This document shows positions 46,796 to 57,599 of a DNA stretch of 64,000 nucleotides, piece by piece (position 1 is the stretch's first letter; every line of letters begins with the position of its first letter). This DNA is from Solen grandis. Taxonomy: Eukaryota > Mollusca > Bivalvia > Adapedonta > Solenidae. Under the pieces are notes generated by a model that was not told the origin of the DNA, made no database searches, and saw nothing but the letters and a program-made list of their open reading frames with translations. The translations under genes and the position numbers were made by a program. The DNA lies in contig CM037778.1 of assembly GCA_021229015.1 (NCBI GenBank), positions 14,165,294 to 14,229,293 of the forward strand, written 5' to 3'.

Positions 46796-47540
46796 TAAGG
46801 AATTATAACAAGTCAGTTCCAAACTCAAAATATTTCAGTTCAATTTAGATGGAATCTCTTAACATACAAAAATCACCACATGCAGCTATTTGAACTTGTT
46901 CTTGAAAATAATGTATTTGAGCTATCTTCATTTTGTAAAAGTTAAAAAAAAAATTGTTATTTTATCTACTGAATTTAGTTCGGTATATTTTCTGCTTGAA
47001 AAAGGTAATACATGTAGTTTACGTTTTGTTTGTTTTCTTTCTATATCATTTTACTGGTTTCCAATCACAAGAGTGTTTAGGGCATCTTTAAAAAGACTCT
47101 TTTTTTCTTGGCTTGGGGGTGGGGGTTGTGGACCATCAGAATCACAAATATTTTGTTTTTGGCCTTTATGTAAGTCCTGTTTGGCTTATGATATGATTGA
47201 ATTATGATCAAGATTAAAATTGACGTATCCTTATTGTTCTGATGGTAAACTCACCCTCTTTCAAAAGATGTAATCTTTGACAACATTATGGTTAACCTGG
47301 TTCTTTTCTCTCATAAGTTTATGTAAAGTAAATGTTACATTGTAAGCACTTTTTAAGTATGCTACATAAATTACCTTTATTCTAATGACAAAGTCTTAAA
47401 AGTAAAACTTCTGCAGACATATTACTTTAGTTTCAACAATGCTAACACTTTAACTGTTTGCTTGCATTAACACTGAAAAGCTTATGTGTGGATCCTGGGG
47501 CAATAATCTGGGTATACACTCCAGAAAAAATGTCAGACAG
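46796..47540. other. No gene seen
   Basis: AT-rich DNA. The 105-codon plus ORF at 46890-47207 is Phe/Leu-rich, derives from T-rich sequence and is not convincing as protein. Confidence 0.45.
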
Positions 47541-47660
47541 TCATGTTTCAGCCAACCTGTATTCCCGATCATCCCATGAATGACGTCTATATTCTGACTC
47601 TCTGTAGTGATTATTTAATCGCATTTGTTGCTTTTTAACACTAAAGTGTCCCCCAGCCAT
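47541..47660 (-). CDS. Possible first coding exon, unknown protein
   Basis: A 39-codon minus-strand ORF starts MAGGHFSVKKQQMRLNNHYR and continues RRHSWDDREYR before a stop. The start context (A at -3, G at +4) is optimal by Kozak rules. An in-frame ATG 27 codons upstream exists, but the intervening sequence looks like leader. A candidate splice donor (TACAG/GTTGGC) lies at 47557, after codon 34. The segment is more GC-rich than its surroundings. The peptide is polar and charged, unlike translated AT-rich noise, but I do not recognise it. It would open a minus-strand gene running left. Confidence 0.25.
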   Translation of the reverse strand: MAGGHFSVKKQQMRLNNHYRESEYRRHSWDDREYRLAET

Positions 47661-48724
47661 GATCTGGCAGCGCTGGCAATCTTTTTCACTGTTGAGAAGC
47701 CAGGCAGGCTTTCGGTTTGATACCAGGGGAATTAACTGCAAAAAACGGGGGGCATGGAAAACTATCAGCAGAAGTTTTAGAGTCCCGCCTTTTCTCAGTT
47801 GGGAGGACTTAACTGTTTTACTAATAGCTTATGGCATTGAAGGGAGTTAATAAGCTGGCAGACAGACACAAGGTTGAATCACATGGGGTTCAGACTTGTT
47901 CTCAGGTAATTATCATGCAAACTAGGCTGGTACAATATTTTTTTTACAGATATGTTGATTATTGTTATGGAAACCTCAGTTCCTAGTCTTGTTTTATGGT
48001 TACTCTAGTATTGGTGCTTGCTTCTTTTATTTGTTTCAATTTTAAAGGATAACATATATTGCTTTCTGATTATGTGAAATACCTTTTTTTTTGTTCACTT
48101 TAAATGTCAGGTATTTAAAACTAGGCAGTTTAGATAGAATCTAGGAGTGTTTTTTTTTCACTCAAACTTTACTCAGTGCTTTATGAAAAAAAAATAATAA
48201 GGAAAACAATTTTTTGGGGGGTATACGAGTACTAAGGAATATTCATTTACAAGCAAAAATCCATCTAGAATTACCACTTCCTGTGTAGGAAATGTTTCTA
48301 GTAATGTCTTTCAAATACATCTACACAAATAGTAATCAGTTGTTTTCTACAAGCTTTGTTTAAGTTTTTGTTGGACTATGTCCATTTTGACATACATATA
48401 GTGCTGCCATTACATGGTACTATGCCAGAAAACTCAAGTGGCATAATGGCATACAAAGGTCCAAGTTCTGGAAAAAATACTTTGTATGCTTGAACATCAT
48501 ACTCAAACCTCTATTAGAATTAATGGCCATATTTTAAGTTTGAGCTTTAAAATTGTACCAGTAGTATTTGTTTTTGAGATTTTAGGGGCCAGGAAGGTTG
48601 TCAACCTGTCTTTTTGGCAATATACCGAATTCTCTCTTATAACACCCTCTAAAAATAAGACAAGGAAAGTGTAATGTATATATTTTGAGTTCTTTATCTT
48701 GGATGAAATCATTTTTATCAAGGT
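47661..48724. other. No gene seen
   Basis: The first 200 bp would be the promoter and leader side of the possible exon at 47541-47660. I see no clear TATA box there. The rest is AT-rich, with overlapping opposite-strand ORFs (48486-48721) that are not convincing. Confidence 0.4.
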
Positions 48725-48965
48725 TTAACCCTTTTCCTCATATAGACTCATTTTGACGCCCTCAATAGGTACCACATAAAGCCTGATCTGCAGAAAACCA
48801 CAGTTAAACCTTACCAAATTTAATTACAAAATCCTCATTTCCAGACCACTGAGGAGCAGCGAACAGCATAAAACCTGATCAGCCTGCGAGTTACTCGCAG
48901 GCTGATCTGGTTTTATGCTGTTCGCATAGGTCTTTTCATTGTGTCTTCTATGAGGGAAAGGGTAA
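48725..48965 (+). mobile_element. TTAA MITE, copy 7
   Basis: Full length with an intact hairpin. The right terminal TTAA has decayed to GTAA (GGGAAAGGGTAAAAC), and the left TIR has a TTTTCC variant. Confidence 0.9.
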
Positions 48966-49514
48966 AACAACGTTTCTGAAAATTAGTTCCTGATGCAACT
49001 GAAGCATCAAATATTGCAGTTTTCAAAATCTCAATTTACTGAGCAATTCACTTGTAAGATCAGGATCTCATGACATTCAGTTTTGATTTTCTGTTACGAA
49101 GATTGAGCATAAAAAGAATTTCTCTTCCAACCAAATTAACAATTTCTTCATGGTTTAAAAAGAAAAATAGTTGTAGTCCTTGAATTTTATCATTTAAATG
49201 ATATTTTAATAACGATACATGTACTGATAAAGGATAAGAAATATTTTTAAAATCATAATTAAATAAATCAAGACATTGTTATGTTCTAAGGCTCTTGTGT
49301 TTTATGTGGAATATTTCATATTTATTTAATTACTTTCTTTGAAATACAGCGCTATCTAAAATAGCATTGTCAGATATTTCAAGAATTTGATTGTGTTACA
49401 CTGGTATCCCTGCCTTAAATTGAAGTCTGATTTATGGCGGGTGTAATTTAGTGATTGATGATTCTTTTTGTTTGTGGTGTCTGAGATGAAATTTGCTGCT
49501 GCTTCTGCTGCTGT
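48966..49514. other. No gene seen
   Basis: AT-rich DNA without a supported feature. Confidence 0.5.
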
Positions 49515-49547
49515 TGATGATGATGATGATGATGATGATGGTGATGT

Positions 49548-49620
<73 letters not shown>
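49515..49620. repeat. (GAT)n/(GGT)n triplet array
   Basis: About 30 GAT-type triplets with two interruptions, ending in five GGT triplets. It generates poly-Asp, poly-Met and poly-His open frames on both strands, none of which is a gene. Confidence 0.97.
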
Positions 49621-49624
<4 letters not shown>

Positions 49625-49817
49625 ATGGTTATACAACAGCTTTTGAAGATTCTGAAATTTAAAACATTTGTAAAATTATTACCTGGGTGTTGGATAGAAC
49701 AATAGAAATTGTTTTTTAGTTGGTTTCATGTAAATGTTTGTATGTTCATGAGTACCTTAATGTGTGGCACATGATGAACAGGGATATATTGGTAATACAT
49801 TATTATAATGTGAACAC

Positions 49818-49975
49818 CTCTGTAGGTTCAAGTCTGGACAAGGTCACTGGAAGCCTTCCAGGTGGCTTGTGGTCAATATATCTAGTACACCCTGGTGCTT
49901 CTGTTCACTCTAGGTCTTCCTGTACCTGTAATTAATTACGTAAAGTCATGGTTAACTCCTAGACAACAACAACAA
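49818..49975 (+). mobile_element. Decayed SINE, family 1
   Basis: Box B-like GTAGGTTCAAGTCTGG is followed by GGAAGCCTTCCAGGTGGCTT, AGGTCTTCCTGTACCTGTAA and the 3' end ACAACAACAACAACT, in the same order as 10809-11060. Confidence 0.7.
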
Positions 49976-50514
49976 CAACTATTTGAACTAGTTGTGCCGG
50001 AAGTTATTTGTGGTAGAATTGATGTCAGTGGTTTTGAATCCTGCTCTGTTCTGAAAGTGTGTTAATACACTATTTTATTGCCTTTTTCCATAGAAACAGC
50101 TGTTCATGAATACCTGTACTGATATATATCATTAAGATGTGCAGTTTGAAAACTGGCCCACCTTTCTACTGCAATTATGTACTGTTGTGCATCAGTTTGA
50201 AAGACAATAATTATGTGGTAGGTGTGGTGAATTTGTTGTTCCTCAATTCTCAGTAATAAATACAGTTTGATAAACTCACCATGTAGATTACTTCATGGTT
50301 TCATCAAATGCTGTTAATGCTTATATTTTTTAACAGGGTTGCTTAATGCAACTCTATTCAATGGTAGCACACATTTTTGAACCAGACAACATTTTATGGA
50401 GAGATATTCACAAATTTAGAAGAATAATTTCATAGGGTCTGAGAGACATTCAAAAGTCATGTTTGCTAATTCTAAGTAATTCCCGTTCTCTTTTTGAGAA
50501 TTATCTCCTTTTTT
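49976..50514. other. No gene seen
   Basis: AT-rich DNA. A GTGCCGGAAGTTATTTGTGG stretch at about 49993-50050 ends with a TTTTGAATCCTG phrase that could be a SINE relic. Confidence 0.4.
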
Positions 50515-53500
50515 AGCTCACCTGAGCACAACGTGCTCATGGTGAGCTATTGTGATCGCCTTTTGTCCGTCGTCCGTCGTCCGTGCGTGCGTGCGTGCGT
50601 CCGTCTTCAACAATTTGCTTTAAACAACATCTCCTTATGAACCGCTGAAGGGATTTTGACCAAACTTCACAGGAATCATCCTTATGATGCCCTCTATCAA
50701 AGTTGTACAAATTATTCAGATTGGTTAAAAAAGTAGGTCACAGGAGCTAAAAATAGATTTTAAAAATGCAAACTTTGAAAATTTTCTTCTGCAAAACTGC
50801 AAGGCCTAGAGCTTAGATATTTGGTATGTAGCATCATCTTATGGGCCATTACCAAGATTGTACAAATCATAGCCCTACGATGATAAATGACCCCGCACCA
50901 GGGGTCACTTGTTTTACATAGAGTTATATAGGAAAATCTCTAAAAATCTTCTTCTATGAATCCATTAGGCCTAGAGCTTAGATATTTGGTATGTAGCATC
51001 ATCTTATGGTTCATTACCAAGATTGTACAAATCATAGCCCTATGGTGATAAATGACCCCGCACCAGGGGTCACTTGTTAGCTCACCTGAGCACAACGTGC
51101 TCATGGTGAGCTATTGTGATCGCCTTTTGTCCGTCGTCCGTCGTCCGTCGTCCGTGCGTGCGTGCGTGCGTGCGTGCGTCCGTCCGTCGTCAACAATTTG
51201 CTTTAAACAACATCTCCTCATGAACCGCTGAAGGGATTTTGACCAAACTTCACAGGAATCATCCTTATGATGCCCTCTATCAAAGTTGTACAAATTATTC
51301 AGATTGGTTAAAAAAGTAGGTCACAGGAGCTAAAAATAGATTTTAAAAATGCAAACTTTGAAAATCTTCTTCTGCAAAACTACAAGGCCTAGAGCTTAGA
51401 TATTTGGTATGTAGCATCATCTTATGGGCCATTACCAAGATTGTACAAATCATAGCCCTACGGTGATAAATGACCCCGCACCAGTGGTCACTTGTTTTAC
51501 ATAGAGTTATATAGGAAAATCTTTAAAAATCTTCTTCTATGAATCCATTAGGCCTAGAGCTTAGATATTTGGTATGTAGCATCATCTTATGGGCCATTAC
51601 CAAGATTGTACAAATCATAGCCCTACGGTGATAAATGCCCCCGCACCAGGGGTCACTTGTTTTACATAGAGTTATATAGGAAAATGTTTAAAAATCTTCT
51701 TCTATGAATCCATAAGGCCTAGAGATTAGATATTTGGTATGAAGCATCATCTTATGGTTCATTACCAAGATTGTACAAATCATGACCCTATGGTGATAAA
51801 TGACCCCGCACCATGGGTCACTTGTTTTACATAGAGTTATACAGGAAAAACTTTAAAAATCTTCTTCTATGAATCCATTAGGCCTAGAGCTTAGATATTT
51901 GGTATGTAGCATCATCTTATGGTTCATTACCAAGATTGTTCAAATCATAGCCCTATGGTGATAAATGCCCCCGCACCAGGGGTCACTTGTTTAACATAGA
52001 TTTATATAGGAAAAACTTTAAAAATCTTCTTCTATGAATCCATAAGGCCTAGAGCTTAGATATTTCATATGTAGCATCATCTAATGGTTCATTACCAAGA
52101 TTGTTCAAATCATAGCCCTATGGTGATAAATGACCCCACACCAGGGGTCACTTGTTTTACATAGAGTTAATTAGGAAAAGCTTTAAAAATCTTCTCCTAT
52201 GAATCCATGAGGCCTAGAGATTAGATATTTGGTATGTAGCATCATCTTATGGTTCATTACCAAGATTGTACAAATCATAGCCCTACGGTGATAAATGCCC
52301 CCGCACCAGGGGTCACTTGTTTTACATAGAGTTATATAGGAAAATGTTTAAAAATCTTCTCCTATGAATCCATAAGGCCTAGAGATTAGATATTTGGTAT
52401 GAAGCATCATCTTATGGTTTATTACCAAGATTGTACAAATCATGACCCTATGGTGATAAATGCCCCGCACCAGGGTCACTTGTTTTACATAGAGTTATAT
52501 AGAAAATTTAAAAATCTTCTTCTATGAATCCATAGGCCTAGAGTTAGATATTTGGTATGTAGCATCATCTTATGGGCCATTACCAAGATTGTACAAATCA
52601 TAGCCCTACGATGATAAATGACCCCGCACCAGTGGTCACTTGTTTTACATAGAGTTATATAGGAAAATCTTTAAAAATCTTCTTCTATGAATCCATTAGG
52701 CCTAGAGCTTAGATATTTGGTATGTAGCATCATCTTATGGTTCATTACCAAGATTGTACAAATCATAGCCCTATGGTGATAAATGACCCCGCACCAGGGG
52801 TCACTTGTTTTACATAGAGTTATATAGGAAAATCTTTAAAAATCTTCTTCTATGAATCCATAAGGCCTAGAGATTAGATATTTGGTATGAAGCATCATCT
52901 TATGGTTTATTACCAAGATTGTACAAATCATGACCCTATGGTGATAAATGCCCCCGCACCAGGGGTCACTTGTTTTACATAGAGTTATATAGGAAAATGT
53001 TTAAAAATCTTCTTCTATGAATCCATAAGGCCTAGAGATTAGATATTTGGTATGAAGCATCATCTTATGGTTCATTACCAAGATTGTACAAATCATGACC
53101 CTATGGTGATAAATGACCCCGCACCATGGGTCACTTGTTTTACATAGAGTTATATAGGAAAAACTTTAAAAATCTTCTTCTATGAATCCATTAGGCCTAG
53201 AGCTTAGATATTTGGATCAGGAAAAACTTTAAAAATCTTCTTCTATGAACCATAGGCCTAGAGCTTAGATATTTTATGTAGCATCATCTATGGTTCATTA
53301 CCAAGATTGTTCAAATCATAGCCAACGGTGATAAATGCCCCCGCAATAGGGGTCACTTGTTTTACATAGAGTTATATAGGAAAATCTTTTAAAATCTTCT
53401 TCTATGAATCCATAAGGCCTAGAGATTAGATATTTGGTATGTAGCATCATCTTATGGTTCATTACCAAGATTGTACAAATCATAGCCCTACGGTGATAAA

Positions 53501-54682
53501 TGCCCCCGCAATAGGGGTCACTTGTTTTACATAGAGTTATATAGGAAAATGTTTAAAAATCTTCTTCTATGAATCCATAAGGCCTAGAGATTAGATATTT
53601 GGTATGAAGCATCATCTTATGGTTCATTACCAAGATTTTTAAAATGGTGGCCCTTTGGTGATAAATGACCCCGCACCATGGGTCACTTGTTTTACATAGA
53701 GTTATATAGAAAAAACTTTAAAAATCTTCTTCTATGAATCCATTAGGCCTAGAGCTTAGATATTTGGTATGTAGCATCATCTTATGGTTCATTACCAAGA
53801 TTGTACAAATCATAGCCCTACGATGATAAATGACCCCGCACCAGGGGTCACTTGTTTTACATAGAGTTATATAGGAAAAACTTTAAAAATCTTCTTCTAT
53901 GAATCCATTAGGCCTAGAGCTTAGATATTTGGTATGTAGCATCATCTTATGGGCCACTACCAAGATTGTACAAATCATAGCCCTATGGTGATAAATGACC
54001 CCGCACCAGGGGTCACTTGTTTTACATAGAGTTATATAGGAAAAACTTTAAAAAATCTTCTTCTATGAATCCATTAGGCCTAGAGCTTAGATATTTGGTA
54101 TGAAGCATCATCTTATGGGCCACTACCAAGATTGTACAAATCATAGCCCTATGGTGATAAATGACCCCGCACCAGGGGTCACTTGTTTTACATAGAGTTA
54201 TATAGGAAAATCTTTAAAAATCTTCTTCTATGAATCCATAAGGCCTAGAGATTAGATATTTAGTATGAAGCATCATCTTATGGTTTATTACCAAGATTGT
54301 ACAAATCATGACCCTATGGTGATAAATGCCCCCGCACCAGGGGTCACTTGTTTAACATAGAGTTATATAGGAAAATCTTTAAAAATCTTCTTCTATGAAT
54401 CCATTAGGCCTAGAGCTTAGATATTTGGAATGTAGCATCATCTAATGGTTCATTATCAAGATTTTCAAAATGGTGGCCCTTTGGAGATAAATGATCCCGC
54501 ACTAAGTCTTCTCCTCTGAAACCATAAGGCCCAATGCTTATATATTTGGTGTGTAGTATTGTCAGGGCTAAAATGTTTAAGATTGAGTTATATCAGAATT
54601 CTTGTCTGTTTAAAAACCTTGTAATCAGTTGTAGCAATGGTACTCAGGTGAGCGATCCAGGGCCATCATGGCCCTCTTGTTT
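50515..54682 (+). mobile_element. 4.2-kb pearl/HINE-like element with two heads
   Basis: Head 1 at 50515 (AGCTCACCTGAGCACAACGT, GCTCATGGTGAGCT) has a GTCC/GTGC microsatellite and about 370 bp of leader and core. Head 2 at 51079 repeats this almost exactly 564 bp further on. A long 165-bp tandem array and a single tail follow (ACTCAGGTGAGCGATCCAGG, GGGCCATCATGGCCC, CTCTTGTTT). No ORF of significance is present. The structure suits a rolling-circle (Helentron-type) non-autonomous element. Confidence 0.9.
50840..54500 (+). repeat. 165-bp tandem array, about 22 units
   Basis: Successive GGTCACTTG phrases fall at 51486, 51651, 51816, 51981, 52146 and 52311, exactly 165 bp apart. Units contain AGGCCTAGAGCTTAGATATT, ATTACCAAGATTGTACAAAT and GACCCCGCACCAGGGGTCAC; the last has an inverted GACCCC...GGGGTC core. 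Unit variants (TGACCCC or TGCCCCC; GTAGCATC or GAAGCATC) alternate, indicating higher-order duplication. Near 52460-52560 and 53210-53330 the units show clusters of single-base losses. Confidence 0.93.
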
Positions 54683-54987
54683 ATAAAAATAGACTAATTT
54701 AATGAATTTCACAAAATTAGTGATACACACAGCTACATACATTATTTAATTTATTGAATTTCCCCTTTATAAGGTAAAAGCTTAGTCATATATACATCCA
54801 TTGCATCATAGATCAGCTCAATGGAAATTTTGATGAGTTCTAAAGGCTTAATATATAAGCAAAGATAATAATTCAATGTTAGTCACATGATATATGTGAA
54901 TATTTATGAAGATAGTAAATGATTTAGATCTGAAATCATTGCATTTGTTATTAATTATTTGTGAATTATAATTTCCATCCCATTTTT
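54683..54987. other. Spacer between two related elements, nothing seen
   Basis: AT-rich DNA separating the 4.2-kb element from the next head. Confidence 0.5.
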
Positions 54988-55490
54988 AGCTCACCTGAGC
55001 ACAAAGTGCTCAAGGTGAGCTTTTGTGATTGCCCTTCGTCCGGCGTCCGGCGTCAACAATTTGCTTTAAACAACATCTCCTCTGAAACCGCTGGACAGAA
55101 TTTAATGAAACTTGGCAGGAATGTTCCTTGGGTGAGGCTCTACAAAAGTTGCTAAAATAAAGTTGATCCATGAAGAACTCTGGTTGCCATGGCTACAAAA
55201 AGAAAAATAATTTGAAAACTTTAAAAATCATCTCCTTCAAAACTACTGGCCAGATTTCAAAATAATTTGGTACAGATGTTCCTTGGGTCAACCTCTACCA
55301 AAGTTGCTAAAATTATTCCGATCCGTAAAAAAACATGGCTGCCAGGGGCGGGGCTTCTTTGCCTTATATGTATATAGAGAAACCTTTAAACAACATCTCC
55401 TCTGAAACCACTGGACAGAATTTGATTAAACTTGGCAGGGATGATCCTTGGGTCAACCTTCACAAAAGTTGCTAAAATAAACTTGATCTG
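54988..55490 (+). mobile_element. Pearl/HINE-like element, tail missing
   Basis: Head AGCTCACCTGAGCACAAAGT and GCTCAAGGTGAGCT, then GTCCGGCGTCCGGCGTC. Two to three units follow (AACATCTCCTCTGAAACCGC, AAACTTGGCAGGAATGTTCC), the same subfamily as 28059. The family sequence stops near 55490 without a tail. Confidence 0.8.
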
Positions 55491-56214
55491 ATGAAACTGA
55501 TGTACTGGATGGCATGTGATACATACTTGCAGATCATAAAAATGGGAAATAAATGAATGTTGATACTTGCAGTAACAAGGCATTCTTGACAGGCTGTTTT
55601 TTGTAGTTCATGAGTTTCTGAACTCATTATCCAACTGGGACATGGTAAGAAAAAACTCAAAATGACAGTCATTCTGTTTTGGGATTTGAAATCTGCAAAA
55701 AAAAAGCTGTATAAATAGGGATTTTATTTTGAATGCCATTTTTTCTTTCATCAGAAAAGCAGTACTTTGTGGGTTCCACAATTTGAGTAGCTAGCTGAGC
55801 TTCAAATGTATGAATATAAAATATTTGTCATAAACAGTTAAATCTCTTAATTTCCAATTCTGTTATAGAGAGGTCAATTTGCAGATTTTTCTAAAGCGAG
55901 AATATATCCGGTGGTGGAAATTAATTCACAGAGAAATAAATTGCCATATGGTACAGTAGGTGCACCTCCACCCCAGAAATATTCTTATCCAAAGTATAAG
56001 TTATTGGTTAAACTATGCAAACAATGCCTAGATTGCAAAATCAATAATTATGTAATTGCAAATCATAGCTCATTAACAGTTAGGATAATTTCGATTGTTG
56101 ATGTTAAGTGGTTTGATAAAATCTATTGACTCATAGGGCAGTTACTGTTCTTTAGAATTTGATCATAACTTCATATCAAACAGGCTTATAATGCAAAAAC
56201 TATTTGCTGCCATA
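55491..56214. other. No gene seen
   Basis: AT-rich DNA. ORFs at 55386-55672 (minus) and 55911-56129 (plus) have no recognisable motif. Confidence 0.45.
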
Positions 56215-56505
56215 AATGCCTGGGGGTGATTTGTTTGATACCCGGTTGTGACATACCAAAGTCTGTTACAAAGTGCTGGTATATCTCTCTTGTGCTTCAG
56301 GATCTGACAGAACATGAGGGTCATTCTAGCTCTGATTGGCCCAGTATGAGAATGATATGACTTGGTATTGTAAATGTGTCGTATGGTATGAAATCACAGA
56401 GAGGCAGCAGTGAGCAATATAATATCTGCCTCATATAGACAAATTTTCCCCCAAATGACTGTAATACTGTCAATGGGATGTTCAACCCAAGCAAACAAAC
56501 AAACA
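56215..56505 (+). mobile_element. SINE, family 2, copy 2
   Basis: Follows the order of 38459-38760 from box B on: TTTGATACCCGGTTGTGACA, ACCAAAGTCTGTTACAAAG, a diverged core, AATGACTGTAATACTGTC and the 3' end CAAGCAAACAAACAAAC. Confidence 0.65.
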
Positions 56506-57258
56506 GTTGTGGTTATTTGCTTAAATATGGAATTATAATTTTTAAAATGTAACTAAATTAAAGATTGGGCACGTCAAAATAATTTTCAAAAGAACTTTGC
56601 ACAACTCAGCAACTTCATACACCATTTAATTCTATGCTGTTAACTATATTTGTTTAGTTACTGTGGGCTATTTGTGCTGCTGATCTTTTTGTGAATTTTA
56701 TAAAAGTATGATTATTATTTATTATCAGATTACTTATTTATACTAAAATAATAATCATCTGAACCCTTTGCTCTATGAATAGTATTCTATTGTAAATTTG
56801 ACTTGATGATTATACATTTACTTAACTTTGAATGGTATTCTTTGCTGTGCAGACTGTGTTGATAATATAAGATACACAGTCACAATATTGTATGCGCAAA
56901 TCTTTGCTGTAAATTTCCAGAATATGATTTCCCCCAACTTCTTACAATCTTCACACGAAAATTCCCAAATTGAAGGGTATATTGGACCATCTTCCCAAAA
57001 CATTGATGAAAAATCCCTAGAATCTGGTTTTATACTTACATGTAGTAATGCATAGTCACATGACGGTGATGTCATTTCTTTGATATTGAGGGTTCCATTG
57101 TTTTATTGCAATGATGAGAGAAAGCAGTATATGGTATCCTTTCAAGTAAAGCTCACACTGAGCCCTGGTATGCTGGACAAAAACTGTTCCATTCCTTGAA
57201 TACTTTCTGTAGCCACATCAAAAAGCTGAACAAGTCACACAGAAGTATCAAAGAGGCT
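56506..57258. other. No gene seen
   Basis: Overlapping ORFs of 75 and 85 codons on opposite strands at 56818-57075 look like chance openings; neither has a motif I know. Confidence 0.45.
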
Positions 57259-57500
57259 TTAACCCTTTCCCTCATATAGACTCATTTTGACGCACTCAGT
57301 AGGTACTACATAAAGCATGATCTGCAGAAAACCACAGTTAAACCTTACCAAATTTAATTACAAAATCCTCATTTCGAGACCACTGAGGAGCAGCGAACAG
57401 CATAAAACCAGATCAGTCTGCGAGTTACTCGCAGGCTGATCTGGTTTTATGCTGTTCGCATAGGTCTTTTCATGGTGTCCTCTATGAGGGAAAGGGTTAA
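57259..57500 (+). mobile_element. 242-bp TTAA MITE, copy 8
   Basis: Full length with TTAA at both ends. Its hairpin has an A in place of the usual T opposite T at the stem interruption, so the stem is uninterrupted in DNA here. A C-to-T change in the inner arm leaves a G-U pair in RNA. Confidence 0.93.
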
Positions 57501-57599
57501 GGAAGCATTAGATGAAATGATAGAAGGAAATTCTGTGTGTGACCATTATATCTTGTTATAGCTGTAGTTCAAAAGAAATCCATCCAGAGACTTTTTATT

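Noticed and set aside
49448..49705. Poly-His, poly-Asp and poly-Met ORFs
   Set aside because: Produced by the GAT triplet array; no sequence of normal complexity flanks them.
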